From CAYRFF01 sp964436125 (GTDB lineage Bacteria; Bacteroidota; Bacteroidia; Chitinophagales; Saprospiraceae): 37,772 nt of DNA. Positions 15,731-23,601 of the stretch are shown here, in pieces. A program made the position numbers and the translations under genes. Where the stretch lies: assembly GCA_964436125.1 (NCBI GenBank), contig CAYTBT010000029.1:1-37772 (forward strand). The letters run 5' to 3'. The notes under the pieces were generated by a model, which made no database searches, had not been told where the DNA came from, and saw only the letters and a program-made list of their open reading frames with translations. The number at the start of each line of letters is the position of its first letter. Position 1 is the stretch's first letter.

Positions 15731-16465
15731 TTACTCATTATCCAGCATAGAATAAAGTTCATCTGCCTTAGACTTATAGGTATGCTTTTCCGAAGCTCGG
15801 ATGTGATTTAATCGATTTAACGATTCATTGAGATCATCTTGCTTCAGAGAGATTAAACAGAGATACCACTCGGCAATTTCTTTAAGTAAACCGGTGGAAT
15901 GAGTGTTCTTGATGTCCAGTAAAACACTTTCTGCTGAATCCCATTGATTATTTGCCATCAGAGCAAGGCCTCTATATAATTCTACCTTGTCCAGTTCCGA
16001 AGTGCCGGAAATCGCAAGAACTTTATCGTATTTTCTTTTCAGGTAAGCATCTTGTACTGATTTTAATTCAGGGTCGATAGTATTATTGCCCCTGGTTACG
16101 GTATTCAATTCAATATTAAGTGGATGGTAAAATGTAGCATAAGCATCGCTTAGCTTAGTTTCCTCTTTTGATTGAAATAAACTTACATAAGCAAGGAAAG
16201 CAATTAAACAAGCAAAGAGGATTGCTATCCAAAACTCTTTCTTATGCCATAGTTTTTTCTGGACGGCTTTCTTCTGCGTGAGATTTTCTTTTACGTATTT
16301 TAGGGCTTTTTTATGTCTGTGGTAATCAGAGATAGCTTCAATATCTCCATAGAATTTCAGTGCCTCTTCAATCTCTGAATCGGATAGACGTGAGTGTAAA
16401 AACTCAAGCTCCTCCTGTGAAGCGGTCTTTTGATAGTGTTTTTCAAGAATTTCTTCTACTTTCAT
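15731..16465 (-). CDS. Putative membrane anti-sigma factor with C-terminal TPR-like region
   Basis: The 244-residue protein has a cytoplasmic helical N-terminus (about 1-76, EEILEKHYQKTASQEELEFL), one membrane helix (about 78-98, FWIAILFACLIAFLAYVSLF) and a periplasmic helical part (about 100-244) with TPR-like pairs such as YRGLALMANNQWDSAESVLL. It overlaps the 3' end of the sigma-factor gene by 23 bp, which implies translational coupling. This layout is typical of Bacteroidota regulators in which the N-terminus holds the sigma factor and the periplasmic part senses or is cleaved. No ZAS zinc motif is visible, so the anti-sigma role rests on context and topology. Confidence 0.7.
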   Translation of the reverse strand: MKVEEILEKHYQKTASQEELEFLHSRLSDSEIEEALKFYGDIEAISDYHRHKKALKYVKENLTQKKAVQKKLWHKKEFWIAILFACLIAFLAYVSLFQSKEETKLSDAYATFYHPLNIELNTVTRGNNTIDPELKSVQDAYLKRKYDKVLAISGTSELDKVELYRGLALMANNQWDSAESVLLDIKNTHSTGLLKEIAEWYLCLISLKQDDLNESLNRLNHIRASEKHTYKSKADELYSMLDNE

Positions 16466-17036
16466 CTTCTTCCATTTTACTCTGTGAAAATAGGATGCGT
16501 AACTTTTTGAGACATCGATATTTCATTGATTTCAGAACATTGCTATTTTTAAAATTCATGGCTTGAATAATTTCATCCGCCTTTTCCTCCATATAATAGA
16601 TGCGTTGAAGTAGTTCTTGACACCTCGTCTCATTTAAGCTTGTCTCAAGAATCTGCTTCAGTTTCCATTGCTCATCATTCAGCCGGAAAAGCGCCTCAAA
16701 CTCTTTAGGATTACTGTCAACTTTTAAATTGAGTTCCTCATTCTCGTCGATATTGGATGCTTTCTCCTCATCAAAGCTATTATATACCTTGTATTTTCCG
16801 ATAGTAAAGAAATAAGTCTTTACACTAGCTTTTAATCTGTCAAGGTTTCCCTTATCGGCATTGACAAGCAATGCAGCAAACATCTCCTGGTATAAATCAT
16901 CAATGTTCTTTAAATTATACTTTTGTTTTACCCATACGGCAAACTCCTCTTTGTACTCATAGAACACCTGCTTCAGAATCTTATTATCCTTGCTTTTTAA
17001 TGCAGATATAATTTCTTTATCAGAGTATTCATTCAT
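16443..17036 (-). CDS. ECF-like RNA polymerase sigma factor
   Basis: The product has a region 2 pattern (KQVFYEYKEEFAVWVKQKYN, then IDDLYQEMFAALLVNADKGN and LKASVKTYFFTIGKYKVYN) and a region 4 helix-turn-helix (LQRIYYMEEKADEIIQAMNF, with SNVLKSMKYRCLKKLRILF). The start at 17036 (MNEYSDKEIISALKSKDNKI) gives 197 residues; the frame is open to an ATG at 17087, which would add a hydrophobic leader unlike the family. It is divergent from the lipoprotein gene and overlaps the anti-sigma gene. Target promoters are probably local, but no ECF consensus can be derived from one window. Confidence 0.85.
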   Translation of the reverse strand: MNEYSDKEIISALKSKDNKILKQVFYEYKEEFAVWVKQKYNLKNIDDLYQEMFAALLVNADKGNLDRLKASVKTYFFTIGKYKVYNSFDEEKASNIDENEELNLKVDSNPKEFEALFRLNDEQWKLKQILETSLNETRCQELLQRIYYMEEKADEIIQAMNFKNSNVLKSMKYRCLKKLRILFSQSKMEEDESRRNS

Positions 17037-17113
17037 ATTAGTAGGTGATTTTATAAAAATGTAAACATCGAGATATTTTACCTTCAATGTTTACTTTTTT
17101 GCCTCGATATATA

Positions 17114-17121
17114 CAAAAGTA
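17114..17121 (-). promoter_or_regulatory. -7 box of the sigma/anti-sigma operon
   Basis: On the minus strand the sequence reads TACTTTTG, matching TAnnTTTG, with transcription starting near 17107. The match is to the main sigma consensus, which suggests basal expression of the sigma gene not strictly dependent on itself. Confidence 0.5.
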
Positions 17122-17158
17122 ATAAATAGCCATACTTTTTTATGTAAAGGGTAATGGA

Positions 17159-17183
17159 TTAACGATTGATACAATCTAGTTAA
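17159..17183. promoter_or_regulatory. Inverted repeat between the divergent sigma and lipoprotein genes
   Basis: TTAACGATTG-ATA-CAATC-TA-GTTAA: 10-bp arms around a 3-nt centre with a 2-nt bulge. It lies 47 bp before the lipoprotein ATG and about 50 bp upstream of the sigma -7 box, a plausible operator position. It could be chance in AT-rich DNA. Confidence 0.4.
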
Positions 17184-17229
17184 TATAAATGCCTGGATTA
17201 TTTAACTTAAATTAATCAAAATAAACGAA

Positions 17230-18984
17230 ATGACAAAGACATTAAAATTGAGTAAGCATATCTTATTTTTCGCCATGCTATTTTGTCTCGCAATTGCTTC
17301 GTGCAAGAAGGACCCCATCGATGGTGGTGGCGATGACGATAATAAAGGTGGAGGAGAAGTAAGCGATGAGACGATAGAGTTGACTTGCGAGAAATTTGCC
17401 GAAGATTTAAAACTTGAGAACAGTGGAGCAGCAGTTGATTATATCATTAATTGTAGCCCTGATGTAACCGGTGATATTGAAATAGAGCCTGGGACGGTAA
17501 TCGCATTCGGCCCAGATGCTTCCTTGAGATTTACAACCGGAACCTTGAAAGCGGTCGGAACGGATGAAAACCCTATAATTTTCCGAGGCGAAGAACAAGT
17601 TTCCGGATTTTGGGCGGGAATAGAAATGAACTCCAATTCCAATGACAATCAACTTTCCAATGTCATCATAAGACACGCGGGTTCTTCCCGAGTTTCATGT
17701 TGTGAAGATCCCGCTTCTCTTTCATTGAGAGCCGGTCGAGTAAGTATATCTGACCTTACCGTTGAGAAGGGGGCAAGTACCGGGATTTTAATTTTCAGTG
17801 ATATTAGAATCGGTAGTTTTTCTCGGGTTAAAGTAACGACGCATGAATCCTATCCATTGGCATTATCAGCCAATCAACTTGGAATTATCGATGGGAAAAA
17901 CTCTGATTTCAGCGGCAATACAATTGATCTTGCCTATGTGTATATCCACGACATAACAAAGGCATTGACCATTCAGAAAATTAATATTCCCTATTATATC
18001 AATAATACCTGGAATTTTCATGCCGAAGTGGATATCGATGCAGGAACACAATTTGTTTTCACTAATAGTGGAAGTATTTATGTTGCTGATAATGGGTCGC
18101 TGGCAATCAATGGGCAGAGCTCTGACCCCGTTATTTTCAAGGGTGAAATCGATGAGCCGGGAAGCTGGAAAGGAATTCATTATGGCCCTACGGTTTCTTC
18201 CAAGAATTCGATTAAATCTACTAGAATAACCGGCGCCGGATTGTCTAGAGTCGTCTGTTGCGGTCCCGCTGCTTCTTTAAGTGTTGAGGGAGTAATCTCT
18301 ATCAGTGACCTTACAGTTGAGAATGGTGCCGGCATCGGTATTAATTTCTATGGCAATGCACAACTTAAAAACTTCAATAATGTAACGGTTACTTCTCATG
18401 CCAAGGAGCCGATACGGCTTAATGTGGAACAGGCTACAGCTCTACTAAACGGCGGATCAGATTTTACAGGAAATACCAATGATTATGTGTACCTCAATAC
18501 CGCTAGTGTGGATAATCCTTCTACTTTGCATAAACTGAGCGTTCCATATTATGTAGATGACAATGATTATATCAATGTAACATCTTCGCTTACTATTGAT
18601 CCTGGCGTGGAAATACGCTTCAATAATGATGCGGGGATTTTGATAAGTAGTGGAAGTATCAGTGCGGTAGGCTCAAGTACATCACCGATTAACTTTAAAG
18701 GATTTGTCGATGCCAAGGGGACTTGGGATGGAATTGAAATCGAGTCCATCAATCCGGCCAATGAATTGCGTTATGTAAACATATCCAATGCCGGTTACTC
18801 CAGAGTTACTTGTTGTGATTCTCCGGCTGCAATAAAAATTGAAAGTGCCGCCATAGCAACTGTTGAAAATGCAACGATTTCCGATACCAAGGGCTGTGGA
18901 ATTCTATACGATCCGGAAAGTACAACGGTGACTTTAAATAATATTACATACAATAATAACGATAATGATACTTGTGATTTATAA
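17230..18984 (+). CDS. Lipoprotein with three beta-helix-like repeats carrying paired cysteines
   Basis: The 584-residue product has a lipoprotein signal (LAIASC, Cys25) followed by an acidic/glycine linker (about 31-45). Three repeats of about 185 residues follow, each with a W-x-GI strand, an N-x-L/I-x-x-V/T-x-I ladder and the block SRV-x-CC: Cys157-158, Cys343-344 and Cys528-529. Alternating V/I/L with N/D/G turns suggests a right-handed parallel beta-helix. KKD directly after Cys25 resembles surface-export signals of Bacteroidota lipoproteins, so surface display is possible. It stands between the sigma factor and the CHAT gene and ends at a strong terminator. The family is not recognised beyond the fold; a role as ligand binder or adhesin is inference. 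Confidence 0.8.
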   Translation: MTKTLKLSKHILFFAMLFCLAIASCKKDPIDGGGDDDNKGGGEVSDETIELTCEKFAEDLKLENSGAAVDYIINCSPDVTGDIEIEPGTVIAFGPDASLRFTTGTLKAVGTDENPIIFRGEEQVSGFWAGIEMNSNSNDNQLSNVIIRHAGSSRVSCCEDPASLSLRAGRVSISDLTVEKGASTGILIFSDIRIGSFSRVKVTTHESYPLALSANQLGIIDGKNSDFSGNTIDLAYVYIHDITKALTIQKINIPYYINNTWNFHAEVDIDAGTQFVFTNSGSIYVADNGSLAINGQSSDPVIFKGEIDEPGSWKGIHYGPTVSSKNSIKSTRITGAGLSRVVCCGPAASLSVEGVISISDLTVENGAGIGINFYGNAQLKNFNNVTVTSHAKEPIRLNVEQATALLNGGSDFTGNTNDYVYLNTASVDNPSTLHKLSVPYYVDDNDYINVTSSLTIDPGVEIRFNNDAGILISSGSISAVGSSTSPINFKGFVDAKGTWDGIEIESINPANELRYVNISNAGYSRVTCCDSPAAIKIESAAIATVENATISDTKGCGILYDPESTTVTLNNITYNNNDNDTCDL

Positions 18985-19041
18985 TATCTCGAGTACGTCG
19001 ATATAAATTTGTATAAAATCCAGGCTTTTTTATACGTTTAG

Positions 19042-19072
19042 AGGGTAGATTTGGGTGTCTACCCTTTTTTTA
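19042..19072 (+). terminator. Intrinsic terminator after the lipoprotein gene
   Basis: GGGTAGA (19043-19049), an 8-nt loop and TCTACCC (19058-19064) are followed by an uninterrupted run of Ts (19065-19071). This is a textbook Rho-independent terminator, so the CHAT gene downstream needs its own promoter. Confidence 0.9.
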
Positions 19073-19090
19073 TGCCGTGCTTTTTATACT

Positions 19091-19127
19091 TCAGAATATA
19101 TATTCTGACAATATAAGCTTAGCTTTG
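19091..19127 (+). promoter_or_regulatory. Promoter with 18-bp palindrome upstream of the CHAT gene
   Basis: TAGCTTTG (19120-19127) matches the -7 consensus and puts transcription start about 13 nt before the ATG. The perfect 18-bp palindrome TCAGAATATATATTCTGA (19091-19108) covers the position where a -33 box would be. A bound dimeric regulator there would directly block or activate transcription. Confidence 0.55.
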
Positions 19128-19146
19128 TGTAAATAGCATATAGTAT

Positions 19147-22100
19147 ATGTGCAATAAAGCTTGGATTTTTATAGGAACCCTTCTCCTAAATGTATGCGTA
19201 GTACAGACTTCCGCCCAATCTGTGCAGAGTGATTCCTATGAAATTTTTATCGAGAATGCCTTGAACTATGGAAAGAACAATGCCTATTCTCAAGCAGAAA
19301 ACCAGCTTAGGAAAGCGCTCAACTTGCCCCATTTATCTGATGCTCAATTAAGTTATGCATATCTACTCTTATGTCATGTCTTTATGCACACAGAAGAACA
19401 AGATAGCTTACGCAAATATGTGCACACGCTTATCCCCCTGAGCTTGAATCCGGAAGTCCTGAATTCTACCAGAGGCATACAAGCTATCCGCGATGCGGGT
19501 ACTTTCTTGGCTAGACTTAACAGTGATGTCGATATTCTATCCCTCTATAATAAGGCGGCGCAAGTCCTGGACAAGGTAGAGAACGATAGTATCTCTCTGT
19601 TAAAATCAGAGCTCTTGAGCGGAAGATATCTTGTCCTGGGTGGTGCATCGCAATGGAAAGATGCCTATAAAATAATCAAGGAAGCTCTGCAGCATAAAAT
19701 AGCTTATTACGGTGAAAATACCGTAGAACTCGCTGATACCTATTACGATATGGCCTATATAGCCGATAAGCTCAATATAGATGGAGAAGCTTTAACTTAT
19801 TATAAGAAATCAATCGATCTTTATAAGGCGATGAAACCGATTCCATATAAGAGTATAGGATTAGCAGAGAATAATCTTGCATACCTATTGAAGAGCCTTA
19901 AGTTATATAAACTCTCCTTGGAACACTTTAATTATGCATATTATTATTGGGTTATTCAGGCACGCGATTCCTCGAGGATGAATGCCCTTTATACCAATAT
20001 GGGAAACATCCTCCATAGTATAGGGCGCTTTGATGAGGCTGAAGCTTATTTTAAGGAAGTATTGAAATTATTAAAGAGAAAAAAGCCACCTTACTGGGAG
20101 TCTGCCAATGTTTATGTGAGTCTTGCACGGAATGCGAGAAACATTGATGAAAAGCTGGCCTATTACCAAGATGCTCAAGATGCTGTCAATAGACTGGCGG
20201 GGAATTACGCAATTGAAGGAATTTTATATAACGACCTGGCACAATTCTATTTTGATAAACTTCCGGACAATTTCCTATCAGACTTGAATGCATCAGATCT
20301 CGAAAACCTCCACGCTAGTAATACATATTTCCGGCGTGAATTGTCAATTGATAAAGGGAATAAGACACTCGAGAAGTTTTATCTCTTGAGAAATCAATTG
20401 TTTTTACCGGATAGAAGGGCGTCTAGCATAAGAAAGATGAAAGAACTTCTTCCGGAATTTAAGCAGCTTCCACATCACCGAGACGTTCAACTTGTGTATT
20501 ATACACTAGGAAAATTTTATGAGAACTCAGCAAAGCCGGATTCTGCATGGATTTATTACAACCGCCTACTCAGTACTATCAGTTCTATCAAGATAGGAGA
20601 AAATGAGATTGCCCGTATTGAGGCTATTGAAAGCTTACCACTCAATTTTCAGATACTGAGAATATTTTCTTACTATCTACATTTCCTTTACGATATGGAG
20701 GTCGAAGGACTGTTGAGTGATAGGCAGAGAGAAGATGCTAGAGCATTTGCGGAAGCGGCACAGAAAAATGCGGAAAGATACTTGCGATTTACACAGACCC
20801 AAGTATCGAAGGAATGGGAGATTTTTAAAGAGACGAGTGATATTTATCTGAAGTTTTTGGAAGCAATTCAAGAAGATAATGAAGATATAGATTTCAAGAT
20901 TTTAGAGGCGATACACCGATTTCATTCTGTGAGTCTCTTGAAAACCTTGTTTAATAATTCTGTGGATTGGGGTAAAAACACGGGCATCCGAGATACAATT
21001 AAATCTTTACGGATGGTAAAAGCGCAACTTTATTCTATCCGTAGAAAAATGGAAGAGGTCAGTGATAAGGATAGGATTGAGCAACTTCATGTTGAGGAGA
21101 TGAGATTAATGAAGCGTTCACAGCGTTTACAGAATTATCTCTTCCGACAGGAAAGAGATATAATTGCATTGAGCAATGAATTAAGCTCGTCAGCAACAAG
21201 CTTCAAGAATACCTTGAAAGAGAAGAAGATCCAGGTACTTATTCCATATACGACTAAAGATGGAATTAGCTTTATTATTTCTGCGAGTGAAGGTGGAATT
21301 CATGTAAATATTGTCTCGATTGATCCGGATAGCATGATTCACGCCTTTCGGATTGCCCTTCACGACAGGGAATTTATTCTCAATTCCCCACATCAGGCTG
21401 AGGCGCAATACAATTCATACGGCACAGAGACCTATGAGACATTTTTTAAATCTGTAGTTGATAAATTGGATCCCGACTTACCGATAGCATATATTTCTTA
21501 TGGGAAATGGCAGAATCTTCCGGTTCATCTATTGCTGTATGAGAATCCGGAAAATTCTGATTGGAAAGATAAACCGTATCTATTTAAGAAATATCGGATT
21601 TATTATGCTTATGAAGTTGATGATTTACTGCAGAGTGAGGAATATGAAGTTCCGGATAAGATAAATTATGCAGTATTTGGGTGGAATAATCACAATTCAG
21701 CCAGAGGAGATCTGCTGAACTATATAAAAAATGAGCTTCAATTTATCCGACAATATGCCGATGCACATCTTTACTGGGGCGACTCATCAACGGTGGAAAT
21801 ATTCTTGGAGAAGGCGCCCAAGTACAATGTCGTGCACATTGCGACACATGGGATAGTCGTGGATACAAGCTCGGTTGATAGTTATCTGAGTTTTTATCCG
21901 GATAGTATTTATGAAGGAAAATTAACCATAGGTCAGATTTATAACAGCTATTTTCCTATTGATCTACTTGTTCTGAGCGCATGTAATTCTGGTGTTCAGA
22001 ACTTGGGAGCACTTCCGGGTTATTCATCGTTCAATCGCGCTTTTAAGCATAGCGGAGTTCAGTCCACAATTGTGTCGTTATGGAATATCTCCGATCCTGC

Positions 22101-22368
22101 TACAGAAGCATTTATGAAGGTCTTTTATCGTAATCTGGATGAAACACATGATTCTTTCCGTGCTTTATATGAATCCTATGAAGAGATTCTGAGAAAGGAT
22201 GCCTTATTAAAACTCCATCCATATTACTGGGGTGGCTTTATTTATTATGGTTCACCGAAGACCAGACAAGAGAGCTTTATCGGAAACTATTACCTTATTC
22301 TCTTGGGAAGTCTCTGTCTAGTAATTGCATTCATCTGGTTTTATAAAGTCAGGCAGGCGAAGAAGTAA
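19147..22368 (+). CDS. Exported TPR-CHAT cysteine protease with C-terminal membrane anchor
   Basis: CHAT proteins are caspase-like peptidases. This 1073-residue protein has a signal peptide (about 1-24, ending SAQS), helical TPR-type repeats (about 30-560; for example YTNMGNILHSIGRFDEAEAY), a coiled-coil linker (about 610-690) and a CHAT domain (about 700-1040) with both catalytic motifs, VVHIATHG (His901) and LVLSACNSG (Cys946), plus the FNRAFKHSGVQSTIVSLWNI and YYWGGFIYYG signatures. A final membrane helix (about 1043-1063) with a basic tail (KVRQAKK) predicts that the whole body faces the periplasm. It lies in the sigma/anti-sigma locus and has its own promoter. Substrate unknown; the neighbouring anti-sigma factor is a candidate by context only. 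Confidence 0.88.
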   Translation: MCNKAWIFIGTLLLNVCVVQTSAQSVQSDSYEIFIENALNYGKNNAYSQAENQLRKALNLPHLSDAQLSYAYLLLCHVFMHTEEQDSLRKYVHTLIPLSLNPEVLNSTRGIQAIRDAGTFLARLNSDVDILSLYNKAAQVLDKVENDSISLLKSELLSGRYLVLGGASQWKDAYKIIKEALQHKIAYYGENTVELADTYYDMAYIADKLNIDGEALTYYKKSIDLYKAMKPIPYKSIGLAENNLAYLLKSLKLYKLSLEHFNYAYYYWVIQARDSSRMNALYTNMGNILHSIGRFDEAEAYFKEVLKLLKRKKPPYWESANVYVSLARNARNIDEKLAYYQDAQDAVNRLAGNYAIEGILYNDLAQFYFDKLPDNFLSDLNASDLENLHASNTYFRRELSIDKGNKTLEKFYLLRNQLFLPDRRASSIRKMKELLPEFKQLPHHRDVQLVYYTLGKFYENSAKPDSAWIYYNRLLSTISSIKIGENEIARIEAIESLPLNFQILRIFSYYLHFLYDMEVEGLLSDRQREDARAFAEAAQKNAERYLRFTQTQVSKEWEIFKETSDIYLKFLEAIQEDNEDIDFKILEAIHRFHSVSLLKTLFNNSVDWGKNTGIRDTIKSLRMVKAQLYSIRRKMEEVSDKDRIEQLHVEEMRLMKRSQRLQNYLFRQERDIIALSNELSSSATSFKNTLKEKKIQVLIPYTTKDGISFIISASEGGIHVNIVSIDPDSMIHAFRIALHDREFILNSPHQAEAQYNSYGTETYETFFKSVVDKLDPDLPIAYISYGKWQNLPVHLLLYENPENSDWKDKPYLFKKYRIYYAYEVDDLLQSEEYEVPDKINYAVFGWNNHNSARGDLLNYIKNELQFIRQYADAHLYWGDSSTVEIFLEKAPKYNVVHIATHGIVVDTSSVDSYLSFYPDSIYEGKLTIGQIYNSYFPIDLLVLSACNSGVQNLGALPGYSSFNRAFKHSGVQSTIVSLWNISDPATEAFMKVFYRNLDETHDSFRALYESYEEILRKDALLKLHPYYWGGFIYYGSPKTRQESFIGNYYLILLGSLCLVIAFIWFYKVRQAKK

Positions 22369-22815
22369 GTCGGCTGATGAGCTTATTTTATTGTGAAGTA
22401 AAACTTAATATGGATGCTCATCTATGGGATGTAGAATGATGTTTCTTATTATGTGCGATAATTGCGATAGAGGATGAATATAGCCATCATACATATCCGG
22501 TTGAATGTGTCTGATGTAGTGGTGAATGGCAGCTATAATAATTGGCTTTTTAAGATGGATGCCAGGATACATGAAGCATCGACGTACAGAAATTATATAA
22601 GCATTCAATAATGGCTTATAAACCTAGGAATGCTACGTGAGGAGACTTTTCCCTTGGGTACATTATATGTATGAGTTGATAAGATTGAATATGAAAGCTA
22701 TTCAAGTCTCCGGAATAATGCCGGGTGTTGCAGATTTATCGGTGGTTTAACGATATTGGATTCTCGTTCATAAGAATTGAGCAAGAAGTTGTGAAAATAT
22801 GGAATATAGAAGGAT
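22369..22815. other. Gap between the CHAT and arginyltransferase-like genes
   Basis: These 447 bp hold no confident gene. Immediately after the CHAT stop GATGAGC (22376-22382) pairs with GCTCATC (22416-22422), a possible weak 3'-end structure. Near the next gene AGATTGAATA (22682-22691) pairs with TATTCAAGTCT (22699-22709) with one bulge. A 45-codon plus-strand frame (22474-22611, starting MNIAIIHIRLNVSDVVVNGS) lacks any supporting signal and is not called. Confidence 0.5.
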
Positions 22816-23592
22816 ATGAAGATATTTTATGCAGAAAGTGCCGTGGATTATGCCTCGTATACTTTTCCTTATGGGGTTTATTGCGTGGCGGAGACAGAAT
22901 ATGAATATGCGCAGATCTATGAACAAGGCTTTCTGCCATATACCGATAGGGTCGAGCTGAACAAAAGTATTTTTTATATGGCTAGAAGTTTACGTGTGCG
23001 TCTTCCCGAATTGAGTTCAACATCAGAGAATAGGCGCACGGATCGCAAGCTTGATGAACTCAATATCCGATCTGAATGGATTGATATTGAAGATTTTGAT
23101 AGAGGTGATTCGCATTTCAGACATTTGTGTTCCAGCTATACCGCTGAGCGATTTAAGGAAGGTGAGATGTCTTCAGAGCGCTTGGATTATGTGCTGGCTC
23201 ATGATTTATTAACACATATCTGGATGTGTACACTGGAAGATGTGCCGGTAGGTTATGTATTGGTTTCTCAGCATGATAATATGGCGCATTACTGGTATGC
23301 CTTTATATCATTGAAGTATCTTCATGATTATCCACTGGGTAAATGGATGATGTGGAATGTCCTGAAAGCGTGTCGGGATAGGGGATTGCTTTATTGTTAT
23401 CTAGGGACCGTATATGGCACGCGCTCATTATATAAAGTAAGGGACCATAATGGGATTGAATTTTACGATGGTCGGGGCTGGAATAAGGATAAGGATTTTT
23501 TAAAAACACTATGCAAGAATGATGCGAGTCGTAAAATTAAAGATGCATTTAAAATAAGTGACAATCCTAGGAAATTTATTGAATTCAACTAA
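22816..23592 (+). CDS. Arginyl-tRNA-protein transferase-like (ATE/Bpt, GNAT fold) protein
   Basis: The 258-residue product resembles the catalytic half of Ate1/Bpt enzymes, which add an amino acid from aminoacyl-tRNA to protein N-termini and so mark them for degradation. Supporting parts are LPELSSTSENRRTDRKLDEL (like the SxxxRRxxRRN region), VGYVLVSQHDNMAHYWYAFI (central strands with a Y/F-rich face) and LLYCYLGTVYGTRSLYKVRD (like YLGYWI with MxYK). The N-terminal zinc-type cysteines of classical Ate1 are absent. Its start codon is supported by a long preceding non-coding gap. It is separated by only 9 bp from the NhaC gene, so the two share a transcript. The donor and target are unknown; a divergent GNAT acetyltransferase is the alternative. 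Confidence 0.55.
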   Translation: MKIFYAESAVDYASYTFPYGVYCVAETEYEYAQIYEQGFLPYTDRVELNKSIFYMARSLRVRLPELSSTSENRRTDRKLDELNIRSEWIDIEDFDRGDSHFRHLCSSYTAERFKEGEMSSERLDYVLAHDLLTHIWMCTLEDVPVGYVLVSQHDNMAHYWYAFISLKYLHDYPLGKWMMWNVLKACRDRGLLYCYLGTVYGTRSLYKVRDHNGIEFYDGRGWNKDKDFLKTLCKNDASRKIKDAFKISDNPRKFIEFN

Positions 23593-23601
23593 ATTAGAGT
23601 T

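Noticed and set aside
22405..22608. 67-codon minus-strand frame after the CHAT gene
   Set aside because: No family resemblance, no promoter, and it overlaps hairpin sequence.
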